DNA of 32,843 bases from Candidatus Avibacteroides excrementipullorum (GTDB lineage Bacteria; Bacteroidota; Bacteroidia; Bacteroidales; Bacteroidaceae), in NCBI GenBank assembly GCA_018711405.1, contig DVIH01000036.1, positions 1-32,843 of the forward strand, written 5' to 3'. A program made the position numbers and the translations under genes. Positions 16,756-24,240 of this stretch are shown here, piece by piece (position 1 is the stretch's first letter; every line of letters starts with the position of its first letter). The notes beneath the pieces are model-generated. The model saw nothing but the letters and a program-made list of their open reading frames with translations, searched no databases and was not told where the DNA came from.

Positions 16756-17236
16756 CAAAGACATCATCGCTGTCGTAAAGAAAGATACGGAAAAAGGCTT
16801 CCGCGCATTGATGGCCAAATATAAAGAACCGGTCTATTGGCACATACGCCGACTGGTGGTCTCGCACGATGATGCACAGGACGCAGCACAAGAAACATTC
16901 GTGCGTATATTCCGCTCTTTCCACCAGTTGAAAGAAGACAGTTCACTTCAAGCATGGATATACCGCATTGCAACCAACGAAGCCATGCGTATGCTGGAAC
17001 GACACAAAGGCAGCAAAATGTCATTGGACGACCCGGAAACCGGAGTAAACGCCATAATGGCCGATGAATATGTGGACTACAGCAATCTGGAAGCGGTCAG
17101 ACTGCAAAAGGCCATACTATCGTGGCCCATTATCCAATGCAATGAAAACAAAGGAAAACAAAAACAAAGAAATGAATTATATAAATTGATTATAAGGTAT
17201 TTACAAAATTATAAAGGTTTCCTATCCTCTCCTTAA
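16739..17236 (+). pseudogene. ECF-type RNA polymerase sigma factor, interrupted after region 2
   Basis: Residues 1-128 match an ECF sigma factor: region 2 is complete (FRALMAKYKEPVYWHIRRLV, then DAQDAAQETFVRIFRSFHQL, then LQAWIYRIATNEAMRMLER), followed by the linker leading to LEAVRLQKAILS. In such proteins this is normally followed by LP-x-KQR and the region 4 helix-turn-helix. Here the frame instead continues with 37 unrelated, Lys/Asn-rich residues from an AT-rich stretch and stops at 17236. The switch falls at about base 17123. Without region 4 the product could not recognise a -35 type element. The simplest reading is disruption by the mobile element that begins here; the 3' part of the gene may survive at the far end. 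Confidence 0.8.
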
Positions 17237-17296
17237 AAATCCTTATTATTCGCCATTTTTGTTACCTGAAACGATACTCGTTTACCGTTTATTTCC

Positions 17297-17304
17297 TATA
17301 TTTG
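17297..17304 (+). promoter_or_regulatory. -7 box for the first integrase
   Basis: Perfect TAtaTTTG, 28 nt upstream of the ATG at 17332. No TTG at the expected -33 spacing. The preceding AT-rich stretch (17123-17296) is the element end and carries no other gene. Confidence 0.45.
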
Positions 17305-17331
17305 CATACGGATATAAACACTTGGGAAACA

Positions 17332-18471
17332 ATGGGAAGAAAAAGAAAATCACCAATCGGGAAGTCCCCGTTCAAACTCAGGCAGCGGAAGCTGGCAGAC
17401 GGGCGCATTTCCCTGTTCCTTGACCGCAGCGTGGACGGGAAGCATGAATACGAGTTCCTGCAACTCTACCTCTTGCCGGAAGACACCGCCAAGGCAAAAC
17501 GCCAAAACGCACGTACCATGCGTGAGGCGGAATCCATCCTTCAGGAACGCACTGAAGCCCTGCTCACGTCCAAGGCCGCGACCGTCGAACACAAATCTTC
17601 CGGCATGTTGCTGTCCGAATGGATGGAGGTAGTCCGCAAGAGCCACGAACACCGTGGGGCGCGCGACCTGAACGGAATAGACAATACAAGGAAAAACCTC
17701 GTGAAGTTCCGTGCCGAGGCCAGGCTGGACGAGGTGGACAGGCAGTTCTGCCTTGATTATGTCGGCTGGCTCCGCTCGTCCTGCAAGACGGCATGGGGCA
17801 AACCGATAACGCCCAAGACCGCCTCTACCTATTCCACCACCTTCCGCACCGCACTGAACGAAGCCGTGCGTGAAGGGCTTATCGCTTCCAACCCGTGGAA
17901 CAGCCTTGAGGCGGCGGAGAAAATCAAGGTGCCGGAAAGCAGGCGCGACTTCCTGACAATCGAGGAGATAAAGCGGATGATTGACACCCCGTTTTTCAAC
18001 GAACAGGTGAAGCAGGCCTACTTGTTTTCCTGTTTCTGCGGGCTGCGAATCAGCGATGTCCGCAAGTTGCGTTGGAAGGACATTTCCATGTCAGGCGAGG
18101 AATGGCGCGTGTCCGTGGTGATGACGAAAACGTCCGACCCCGTTTACATCCCCCTTTCAAGACAGGCCGTCAAATGGCTGCCCAAAGTTTCCAACCCAAT
18201 CCCGGAAAGAGCCGTCTTTGACAGGCTTCCCAACAACGGCAACCTCGGTGTCAACCTTTGGAGCTGGGCGAAGGCGGCAGGCGTGAACAAGCACGTGACC
18301 TTCCACACGGCAAGGCACAGCTACGCAGTCACCCTGCTGACGCTCGGCGCGGACATCTATACCGTTTCCAAACTGCTCGGCCACCGTTCCGTGAGGAGCA
18401 CCCAGATATACGCGAAGATTGTTGACCGGAAGAAAGACGAGGCGGTTTCACTGATAGACAAGGCATTCTGA
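17332..18471 (+). CDS. Tyrosine recombinase/integrase, first of a tandem pair
   Basis: A 379-residue phage-type integrase. The N-terminal arm-binding and SAM-like core-binding regions span about residues 15-185 (LLSEWMEVV, then the TASTYSTTFRTALNEAV block). The catalytic domain has Arg239 in CGLRISDV, a Lys near 266, His325 and Arg328 in HTARHSY, His351 in LLGH and the nucleophile Tyr360 in STQIYAKI. A TTG at 17302 would give a longer form, but that codon overlaps the -7 box, so the ATG at 17332 is chosen. It is 31 nt from the second integrase and clearly related to it. It probably integrates and excises the element, jointly with its neighbour. Confidence 0.93.
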   Translation: MGRKRKSPIGKSPFKLRQRKLADGRISLFLDRSVDGKHEYEFLQLYLLPEDTAKAKRQNARTMREAESILQERTEALLTSKAATVEHKSSGMLLSEWMEVVRKSHEHRGARDLNGIDNTRKNLVKFRAEARLDEVDRQFCLDYVGWLRSSCKTAWGKPITPKTASTYSTTFRTALNEAVREGLIASNPWNSLEAAEKIKVPESRRDFLTIEEIKRMIDTPFFNEQVKQAYLFSCFCGLRISDVRKLRWKDISMSGEEWRVSVVMTKTSDPVYIPLSRQAVKWLPKVSNPIPERAVFDRLPNNGNLGVNLWSWAKAAGVNKHVTFHTARHSYAVTLLTLGADIYTVSKLLGHRSVRSTQIYAKIVDRKKDEAVSLIDKAF

Positions 18472-18502
18472 AAAGACACATCTTATTATATATCTAGCGA
18501 CA

Positions 18503-19639
18503 ATGAAGAATAGGACAAAGCTGAAAGAACCGGTGAAAGTAAGGACAAAGAAGCTGGCAGACGGCTCCGAATCCTACTACCTGGACATCTATGTGGACGG
18601 CAAGCGCAGTTACGAGTTCCTGAAACTGTACCACCTGCCGGAAATCAATCCGCTCATCAAAGAACAGAACCGCGCGACGAGAGCCGCCGTGGAAACCATC
18701 AAGTCACAGCGCATCATAGAGCTGACCAATGCCAAGGCCGGGCTGAAGAGGACGGTCGTCCGCTCCAAGATGCTGCTGGACGATTGGATGCAGTCCTATC
18801 TTGCAGACCAGGAGCGCAAGGGCGCGAGGGGGCTGAAGCTGTTGAAAACCGTCATGCGCATGATACCCCTTTACAAGAAGAAAGTAAAGATGGGCGACAT
18901 CGACAAGGAATGGTGCAAGGGGTTCATCGACTGGATACAGTACACTTACAAGACCCGGTGGGGCAATCCGCTTGCCCCGAAAAGCGCGTCCGACTATGTG
19001 GGCTACCTCTCCACCGCGCTCAATGCGGCGGTGCGTGCCGAGGTGATTCCTGAAAACCCTTTCATGTCGCTTCCCCAGTCCGAGCGTGTCAAGGTGCCGG
19101 AGAGCAAGCGCGAATTCCTGACCATTGATGAGATCAAACTGCTGGTCAGTACGGACTGCCCGCGCGAGGACGTGAAGCGTGCCTACCTGTTCTCCTGCTA
19201 TTGCGGCCTTCGCCTGAGCGATGTTTATGCCCTGCGCTGGAGAGACATAGTCTTGGACGGGGAGCAGTACCGTGTAACCACCGTGATGAAGAAGACCGCC
19301 GCGCCGATTTACCTTCCGCTGTCGAGGCAGGCCGTCCGCTGGCTACCGGAAAGAGGGGAAGCCGGGGATGACGGTACAGTCTTTGCCGGACTCCCAGCCG
19401 AGCCGAACATCAACAAGGTGCTGGCGAAATGGGTGTCAAAGGCGGGCATCCCGAAAAAAATCTGCTACCACACAAGCCGCCACACCTTTGCCACCATGAT
19501 GCTGACGCTTGGTGCTGACTTCTATACGGTGAGCAAGCTGCTCGGCCACGCCAACGTGAAGACCACGCAAATCTACGCAAAAATTGTTGACAGCAAGAAA
19601 ACGGAGGCAGTCAACCTGATGGACAAGGTGTTCGACTGA
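18503..19639 (+). CDS. Tyrosine recombinase/integrase, second of a tandem pair
   Basis: A 378-residue paralogue of the preceding integrase with the same order of domains. Catalytic residues are complete: Arg236 in CGLRLSDV, Lys about 263-264 (VMKKTA), His323 and Arg326 in HTSRHTF, His349 in LLGH and Tyr358 in TTQIYAKI. Shared blocks include the LADG start, KVPES-R-FLTI before the catalytic domain and P-LSRQAV-WLP after it. Two intact integrases suggest a heteromeric recombinase or separate roles at the two ends. The stop codon lies 4 nt before the 32-bp palindrome that precedes the toxin-antitoxin pair. Confidence 0.93.
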   Translation: MKNRTKLKEPVKVRTKKLADGSESYYLDIYVDGKRSYEFLKLYHLPEINPLIKEQNRATRAAVETIKSQRIIELTNAKAGLKRTVVRSKMLLDDWMQSYLADQERKGARGLKLLKTVMRMIPLYKKKVKMGDIDKEWCKGFIDWIQYTYKTRWGNPLAPKSASDYVGYLSTALNAAVRAEVIPENPFMSLPQSERVKVPESKREFLTIDEIKLLVSTDCPREDVKRAYLFSCYCGLRLSDVYALRWRDIVLDGEQYRVTTVMKKTAAPIYLPLSRQAVRWLPERGEAGDDGTVFAGLPAEPNINKVLAKWVSKAGIPKKICYHTSRHTFATMMLTLGADFYTVSKLLGHANVKTTQIYAKIVDSKKTEAVNLMDKVFD

Positions 19640-19643
19640 ATAA

Positions 19644-19675
19644 AATTCTTGTTTTCTGCGCAGAAAACAAGAATT
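19644..19675. promoter_or_regulatory. Perfect 32-bp palindrome, probable operator of the AbiE-type pair
   Basis: Both 16-bp halves (AATTCTTGTTTTCTGC and its complement) match without a gap. It ends 6 bp before the perfect -7 box TAccTTTG and covers the -33 region, the right place for a repressor. AbiEi-type antitoxins are known to repress their own operon by binding inverted repeats. A perfect palindrome with no loop and no T-run fits an operator better than a terminator. Confidence 0.7.
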
Positions 19676-19681
19676 ATTGCT

Positions 19682-19689
19682 TACCTTTG
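19682..19689 (+). promoter_or_regulatory. -7 box for the AbiE-type operon
   Basis: Perfect TAccTTTG, 22 nt upstream of the ATG at 19712. No TTG at -33; that position is inside the palindrome. Confidence 0.6.
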
Positions 19690-19711
19690 CACCGTCAAAC
19701 AATCACGCATT

Positions 19712-20431
19712 ATGGTAATAAGGGACAAAATCAGGCAAGCCATCGATTCGATGCCGCCGGGAGTGGTGGTTTCCGCTTCCGACTTTGACGTTCCGCGCAA
19801 CTACCGGGCGACGCTCGTCAAAGCCTTGAACCAGTTTGAGGAGGCGGGCTTGCTCAGGCGCATCTCCAAGGGAAGGTATTACAAGCCTGGCAAATCCCGT
19901 TTCGGCGAACTCCAGCCGCCGGAGAGCGAAATCGTGAAGGACTTTCTGGAAAAGGACGGAAATGTCGTCGGCTACATCACGGGAGCAAGGGCGTTCGCCG
20001 CCCTTGCCCTGACCACGCAAATCTCATCCGCCATCATGGTGGGCACAAATGTTTCGCGCCGTCCGGTGACGAGAGGCCAATACAGGATCACGTTCCTGCT
20101 GCAGCCCAACCCCATACGGAAAGAGGACATTCCTTATTTCATCATCCTCGACGCGCTCAGGCTTATCAAGGAAATCCCTGCGGCTACTCCAAATGAATCC
20201 ATCGTACAAATCACGGCATGGGTAAAGAGCCTTGGAAAGTCTGAAAAATCAAGGCTCATCGAATTGGGCAAGGCTTACAAGCCATACGTAAAAGCGCAAC
20301 TTGGCGCAATCATGGAACACCTCGGCGACCCTTGTGACGGGTTGCTGCTAACACTCAACCCGGTGAGCCGCTATAAGATAGGAATAACCCCTTCAGCGTT
20401 ACCCACCGCCCCAAATTGGAACATAGTATGA
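19712..20431 (+). CDS. DUF6088/AbiEi-type antitoxin and transcriptional regulator
   Basis: A 239-residue protein with an N-terminal winged helix-turn-helix (about residues 1-55; RDKIRQAIDSMPPGVVVSASDF, then VKALNQFEEAGLLRRISKGRYYKP), the layout of AbiEi-like antitoxins and the DUF6088 family. The central part (GYITGARAFAALALTTQIS, then RRPVTRGQYRITFLLQ) resembles the antitoxin body. The frame is open to 19649, but that start lies inside the palindrome and promoter, so 19712 is used. The stop overlaps the toxin start (ATGA). It likely neutralises the downstream nucleotidyltransferase and represses the operon through the palindrome at 19644-19675. Confidence 0.85.
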   Translation: MVIRDKIRQAIDSMPPGVVVSASDFDVPRNYRATLVKALNQFEEAGLLRRISKGRYYKPGKSRFGELQPPESEIVKDFLEKDGNVVGYITGARAFAALALTTQISSAIMVGTNVSRRPVTRGQYRITFLLQPNPIRKEDIPYFIILDALRLIKEIPAATPNESIVQITAWVKSLGKSEKSRLIELGKAYKPYVKAQLGAIMEHLGDPCDGLLLTLNPVSRYKIGITPSALPTAPNWNIV

Positions 20432-21408
20432 GACTGCATGAAAACCCGCAACTGTTCAAGGAGGCCATCAACTTTGCCTCTCGTCCGGCAGACCAAGGTG
20501 GATTGGGCATAAGCCCGCTGTTCATAGAGAAAGATTATTGGATCAGCCGTTCTCTTTGCCTGATGGCAGAAGGAGATACGGCAAGCCGGGCTGTGTTCAA
20601 GGGCGGTACCAGCCTGTCCAAGGCATACGGGATTGGGGCCAGGTTCTCGGAAGATGTGGATGTGGCCATAGCGGAAGCATGGACATTGAGCGGAAACCAG
20701 TTGAAAAACCTGATACGGAGGACCGCGCACCGCATGACGGAAGGACTGGCGGAGATCGTCATTCCGGGCAAGACCAGCAAGGGGTCGCATTACCACAAGG
20801 CATATTACCATTACCCTCAAGTCATGGAAACACAAGCCGCCACCTCCATAAATCCCGGCCAGATACTTGTCGAAATAAACTCATTTGCAAATCCCTATCC
20901 CTACGAGAGGCTGGCCATAGAGAGTTTCCTCACTACCTTTTTCCGGCAGTCGGGGAATCAGGATTTGATAGATGAATTCGATATGCAGCCGTTTTCTGTT
21001 GCCGTGCTGGACAAGCGCAGGACGCTTACTGAAAAACTGGTTTCCTTGATGCGGTGTTCATTGGCAACCGATTACCTGACGCAGCTTTCAGCCAAGATAC
21101 GCCATTTCTATGACCTGCATTACTTGTTCCGTGACAGGGCTGTCAACGAGTATTTGAAATCTGAAGAATTCCGTTCGGACTTTCTGGAACTGTTCACGCA
21201 TGACAGGCAACAGTTCGACAAGCCGAAAGGATGGCGGACGCGCAGCCTTGAAGAATCCCCTTTGCTTACGGCATGGGATGATGTCTGGAAAAAGACCGGG
21301 CTGGTTTACCTGAGAGAATTGCCCGGACTCGCTTACCATGAGATACCGGCCTCCGACCAAATTTCCGACAGCATGAGCACAATACTCGGATACATACGTA
21401 ACCTATAG
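20428..21408 (+). CDS. AbiEii/AbiGii-type nucleotidyltransferase toxin
   Basis: A 326-residue member of the AbiEii toxin family (DNA polymerase beta-like nucleotidyltransferases). The signature is plain: FIEKDYWIS, FKGGTSLSKAY (about residues 57-67) and FSEDVDVAI (about 73-81), which supplies the acidic metal-binding pair. Later conserved parts are VEINSF, AVLDKRRTLTEKLVSLMR (catalytic Lys region) and KIRHFYDLHYLF. Related toxins transfer nucleotides to tRNA or bind GTP, and AbiE systems act as phage abortive infection modules and as stabilisers of mobile DNA. A TTG at 20416 would add four residues, but the ATG gives the 4-nt overlap with the antitoxin gene. Confidence 0.92.
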   Translation: MRLHENPQLFKEAINFASRPADQGGLGISPLFIEKDYWISRSLCLMAEGDTASRAVFKGGTSLSKAYGIGARFSEDVDVAIAEAWTLSGNQLKNLIRRTAHRMTEGLAEIVIPGKTSKGSHYHKAYYHYPQVMETQAATSINPGQILVEINSFANPYPYERLAIESFLTTFFRQSGNQDLIDEFDMQPFSVAVLDKRRTLTEKLVSLMRCSLATDYLTQLSAKIRHFYDLHYLFRDRAVNEYLKSEEFRSDFLELFTHDRQQFDKPKGWRTRSLEESPLLTAWDDVWKKTGLVYLRELPGLAYHEIPASDQISDSMSTILGYIRNL

Positions 21409-21426
21409 GTAACAGATTTCACTCCA

Positions 21427-22050
21427 ATGATGATGACAGACATATCCAAACGCTTGCAGGAAGTAAACGACACTCTTACCGCATCCTGCGGACAAAAGGA
21501 TCTTTCCTTTGACGAAGCCCTGTGTCTTTCCCTTTTCTACCGTGACTTCAAGGACACCAACGCCCTTGTGGAGGAAGCGGAGTCATTGGCCGGACAGGAC
21601 GCGGCACGGCTGCACGGGCTTGCCCTTTCCCTGCTTTCGGAAACGGGGCGTTACCTCCCGCTTGACAAGTCCGCAGTGTCAGACACTGATTACGAGACCC
21701 TGTTTGAAAGCCACCTGAAACCCTTTGAGGGAAGGTTCAATGAGGCCAAGGCGGTAGCGGCAAGGCTGTGGAGGGAGTATTCCGACAAGGGCAACCGCCT
21801 GGACTACCTCCCGACGGATTCCGATGAATACAAGTCGCTGGACGCAGAATGCGACAAGGCAAAGGAAGAATACGACCGTGCCCATGCGGCGGCAGACCTT
21901 TTATATAAGGAATGGATGCGGGAGCGTGACCGTTGTTTCTGTGTGTGGTGTTTCAAGCCTGTGTTCATGGACGTGCTGGCATCCCGGCTGAAAGGGATTG
22001 CGGAAAGCATCGTCAACGACCTTGAAAGGATGAAGGAGGGCAAGCCATGA
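21427..22050 (+). CDS. Unknown helical protein of the mobile element
   Basis: A 207-residue acidic, strongly helical protein with no membrane segment and no family I recognise. It is rich in Glu/Asp/Lys heptad-like runs (EEAESLAGQDAARLHGLAL, then ECDKAKEEYDRAHAAADLLYKEW), followed by a short Cys-containing hydrophobic patch (RCFCVWCFKPVF) that might bind metal. It starts 18 nt after the toxin gene and overlaps the next gene by 4 nt (ATGA at 22047-22050), so it belongs with that gene. The start MMMTD has three adjacent ATGs and the exact one is undecided. It is real by codon usage and coupling, but its role is not known. Confidence 0.75.
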   Translation: MMMTDISKRLQEVNDTLTASCGQKDLSFDEALCLSLFYRDFKDTNALVEEAESLAGQDAARLHGLALSLLSETGRYLPLDKSAVSDTDYETLFESHLKPFEGRFNEAKAVAARLWREYSDKGNRLDYLPTDSDEYKSLDAECDKAKEEYDRAHAAADLLYKEWMRERDRCFCVWCFKPVFMDVLASRLKGIAESIVNDLERMKEGKP

Positions 22051-22463
22051 ACAGCCGTACCGCATTGCTCAGGGAAACCGCCACATGGACGGACACCGTT
22101 GACCTCGGCTTGTGCATGTTCATATACGGGGTATGCAACGAATACCAGTTCGACTATGTTTCGGGCAGCGACTTCGTGAACTTCATGAACCTCAAGCCGA
22201 CCGCACGGGATGTCTCAGTTCGCCCGAAAGAGAACCTCCGTGTCTGCTACATGGTGCTTGCCGTGTCGCAGACCATCCGTCCGCGCGAGCGCGGCAGGCT
22301 GTGGGTGGAGGAGTTCCTCAAGCGTTGCGGCATATCGAAAACCTATTACGACAAGCACCGCAGCGACGTGTGCGCCCAAGGCGCCACCGACGAAAACAGG
22401 AAATTCCGCAAGGACATAGACAAGGCCGTCGAAAACGCAAGACTACTCGGTTTTACCCCGTAG
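22047..22463 (+). CDS. Unknown protein, coupled to the preceding gene
   Basis: A 138-residue protein of unknown family, mixed helix and strand, with no signal or membrane segment. The N-terminal half has LGLCMFIYGVCNEYQFDYVSG, then an Arg/Lys-rich C-terminal half (ISKTYYDKHRSDV, then RKFRKDIDKAVENARLLGF) that could bind nucleic acid. It overlaps the previous gene by 4 nt and is followed by a hairpin at 22509-22547, so it likely ends the transcript that begins at the abiE promoter. Confidence 0.7.
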   Translation: MNSRTALLRETATWTDTVDLGLCMFIYGVCNEYQFDYVSGSDFVNFMNLKPTARDVSVRPKENLRVCYMVLAVSQTIRPRERGRLWVEEFLKRCGISKTYYDKHRSDVCAQGATDENRKFRKDIDKAVENARLLGFTP

Positions 22464-22508
22464 CATCCCACCACTTCCCCATTCAGGGCATTACAATACA
22501 ATTATAGC

Positions 22509-22547
22509 AATGCGCCATACTGTTGAAAACCAGCAGTGTGGCGCATT
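22509..22547. terminator. Terminator-like hairpin after the 22047 gene
   Basis: Arms AATGCGCCATACTG (22509-22522) and CAGTGTGGCGCATT (22534-22547) pair with one mismatch around an 11-nt loop. The T-run after it is weak, so it may be a terminator or a protein site ahead of the excisionase promoter. Confidence 0.5.
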
Positions 22548-22580
22548 TCCGTTATATGCACTTTTCCCACGGAGGCCACA

Positions 22581-22610
22581 TTGAGGCACTCCGGGTCAAA
22601 CTTAACTTTG
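22581..22610 (+). promoter_or_regulatory. Promoter for the excisionase/mobilization genes
   Basis: TTG (22581-22583), exactly 19 nt, perfect TAacTTTG (22603-22610). Predicted start near 22617, about 80 nt before the ATG at 22699. This is the best-matching promoter in the element. Confidence 0.7.
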
Positions 22611-22698
22611 CATCCGAAACGGAAGAAAGAGAAAGGCCAAAACCCAGTATCAAAATCTTCTTCCATACGGACAAGAAACAGATAAATTACAGAACGAC

Positions 22699-22941
22699 AT
22701 GGAGAATGAGCGCAACCTTATGACGACGACAGAAGCGGCGCGGTATCTCGGCCTGAAACCGAGCTACCTCTACAAGATGATGATGCGCCGCGCAATCCCT
22801 TACTATAAGCCGGGAGGCAAGCTGTGCTTCTTCGCCAAGGCGGACCTTGACGCATGGCTGACGAGGGTGAGGGTAAAATCACAGAGCGAAATCGACAGCG
22901 AGGCGGCACGCTACAGTATCAGCAGGGAAAGCCGCAAATGA
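22699..22941 (+). CDS. Excisionase-type helix-turn-helix protein
   Basis: An 80-residue protein with a MerR/Xis-like helix-turn-helix of the HTH_17 kind: MTTTEAARYLGLKPSYLYKMMMRRAIPYYKPGGKLCFFAKADLDAWL. The end is a short basic tail. Such proteins bind near attachment sites and direct excision, or regulate transfer genes in Bacteroides elements. It is the first gene after a strong promoter and is followed 38 nt later by a gene read the same way, so excision and mobilization may be switched on together. MTTTE at 22720 is an alternative start. Confidence 0.85.
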   Translation: MENERNLMTTTEAARYLGLKPSYLYKMMMRRAIPYYKPGGKLCFFAKADLDAWLTRVRVKSQSEIDSEAARYSISRESRK

Positions 22942-22979
22942 ATTTACCAACCATTTTTTAATTTTTAAAAGGAACGGAC

Positions 22980-23453
22980 ATGAATGACATTGAAAACAAC
23001 GGGCAGGTTATCAAGGATACCGCTGCCCACGATTCGGGGAACAAGGAACAGAAAAGAACCGAAAAACGACCGGCAATCAGCGCAAAGGCGCAGACCATCC
23101 TTTCATTCCTCCGCAGTTGCACGCCCTACGAGGCCGATTCCATCCGCGTGATGGTCAACTATGCAACGGGCAAGGGCGATACGGACACCATCGAGGCGAC
23201 CGACATGCTGGCCGTCAACCGCTTCCTCAACCACGGGCTGGACAAGGGGAGCGGAGCAAGCGGCGAGGCTGTGATGAGACACCGGCAAGTCCGTGCGCAA
23301 AAACTGATGGAAGCGGTCAAGGAGTTCGTCAACATCGGCCAGTTGTGCCGTGTGAGCGTCGCACTGATGCGGATAACATCGGACACAAAAGCCGTGGAGG
23401 ACGCGCGGAGGCACTTGCAGCAGAGCACACCCACAAATGACGGGAAGAACTGA
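22980..23453 (+). CDS. Unknown element protein between xis and mob genes
   Basis: A 157-residue protein with a Lys/Glu-rich, probably disordered N-terminus (about residues 1-35) and a helical remainder (SAKAQTILSFLRSCTPYEAD, then AVMRHRQVRAQKLMEAVKEFV). No family recognised and no membrane segment. Its place between excisionase and mobilization genes suggests an accessory role in excision or relaxosome formation, but nothing in the sequence proves it. Codon use and GC content match the surrounding mob region. Confidence 0.65.
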   Translation: MNDIENNGQVIKDTAAHDSGNKEQKRTEKRPAISAKAQTILSFLRSCTPYEADSIRVMVNYATGKGDTDTIEATDMLAVNRFLNHGLDKGSGASGEAVMRHRQVRAQKLMEAVKEFVNIGQLCRVSVALMRITSDTKAVEDARRHLQQSTPTNDGKN

Positions 23454-23473
23454 ACTAAAGTGGAGTAAGCATT

Positions 23474-23596
23474 ATGGCAAAAACGGGCGGAGTGTCGGAA
23501 CGACAGCGAAAGAACAAGGAAAACTCCCGTTGCAGGATGTATATGAACAACGTCATCCACAATCCGGCATTCCGTTCACAAACTGATATGGAATGA
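23474..23596 (+). CDS. Small 40-residue protein, coupled to the 23593 gene
   Basis: A 41-codon frame (MAKTGGVSERQRKN start, FRSQTDME end), 20 nt after the previous stop. Its TGA overlaps the ATG of the next gene as ATGA, the same 4-nt coupling used elsewhere in this element, which is the main reason to call it. The product is small, basic in its first half and Asn-rich later. No function can be assigned. Confidence 0.5.
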   Translation: MAKTGGVSERQRKNKENSRCRMYMNNVIHNPAFRSQTDME

Positions 23597-24054
23597 TGAG
23601 AACGACAGCAGGGAACAAGGAACAATATGCTTTCAGGAAACCGGAGAATTTCCGTTCCATCCGCATACGCCTCACAGCGGAAGCTGTCGGATGGCTGTGC
23701 GGGACAACGACCGATGACAACGGCAGGAAGATAAGTAATTTCGCCCTGTTTGGCGACCTGTTGGCGAAGATGGCTGTCGCCGCCGGAGAGAGCAAGGGCT
23801 TCCGCAGGCCGCAATACCTGAAGGCAGGACAGTTACAGTACTCGGAAACGGCATTGGCGGCAGAGTGGAACATGGGCAGGAAGAAAGCCCATAATCTCCT
23901 GGTAGCAATGGAACGGATGGGATTGCTGGCCGTCCGCCATTCAAGGACGGCTTCCGTGGCGGCATTCGCCTGCGTTGGCGGCTGGACGGACGATGGCGGC
24001 AATGACATGGATAATCCTTACTACCACCCAACCGGCCCGTACCGGGCTGACTGA
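23593..24054 (+). CDS. Unknown helix-turn-helix-like mobilization-region protein
   Basis: A 153-residue protein. The first third is mixed (FRSIRIRLTAEAVGWLCGT). The middle has LQYSETALAAEWNMGRKKAHNLLVAMERMGLLAVRHS, which looks like a winged helix-turn-helix of the kind used in replication initiators and mobile-element regulators. The C-terminus is short and Gly/Asp-rich. Its place directly upstream of the oriT-like region and MobC-like gene fits a DNA-binding accessory of mobilization; family not recognised. An ATG one codon later is equally possible. Confidence 0.65.
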   Translation: MMRTTAGNKEQYAFRKPENFRSIRIRLTAEAVGWLCGTTTDDNGRKISNFALFGDLLAKMAVAAGESKGFRRPQYLKAGQLQYSETALAAEWNMGRKKAHNLLVAMERMGLLAVRHSRTASVAAFACVGGWTDDGGNDMDNPYYHPTGPYRAD

Positions 24055-24120
24055 CAGATGTAATCATGATACTGTGCGAACACCAAAGCGTGCCGACAGG
24101 CTTGGTTGAATGGCGTTCTG

Positions 24121-24178
24121 TTGCGAGATATGCCAAGGTATAACCTCCCTTCGGTCGGTCATACTTGGCCACTCGCGG
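24121..24178. other. Putative origin of transfer (oriT)
   Basis: In the 186-bp gap before the MobC-like gene, an imperfect inverted repeat has arms CCAAGGTATAACC (24133-24145) and GGTCATACTTGG (24157-24168), around an 11-nt core. Outside it GCGAG (24123-24127) and CTCGC (24172-24176) also pair. Nested inverted repeats next to relaxosome genes are the usual form of an oriT. The nick site is not assignable by eye. Confidence 0.5.
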
Positions 24179-24240
24179 CACGCTTCCGCCGGGCCGGGCA
24201 CGGCACTCGCAGGCTCGCACCAATCACCTTTTATAATATA

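Noticed and set aside
17123-17331. tRNA gene as attachment site
   Set aside because: No cloverleaf or conserved T-arm sequence is seen; the boundary falls in a sigma factor gene.
19641-19680. Intrinsic terminator of the second integrase
   Set aside because: The palindrome has no loop bases and no T-run after it; position over the -33 region favours an operator, though some termination cannot be excluded.
23672-24223. Minus-strand 183-codon frame over the 23593 gene and oriT
   Set aside because: High-GC shadow frame, Arg/Pro-rich, crossing the inverted repeats.
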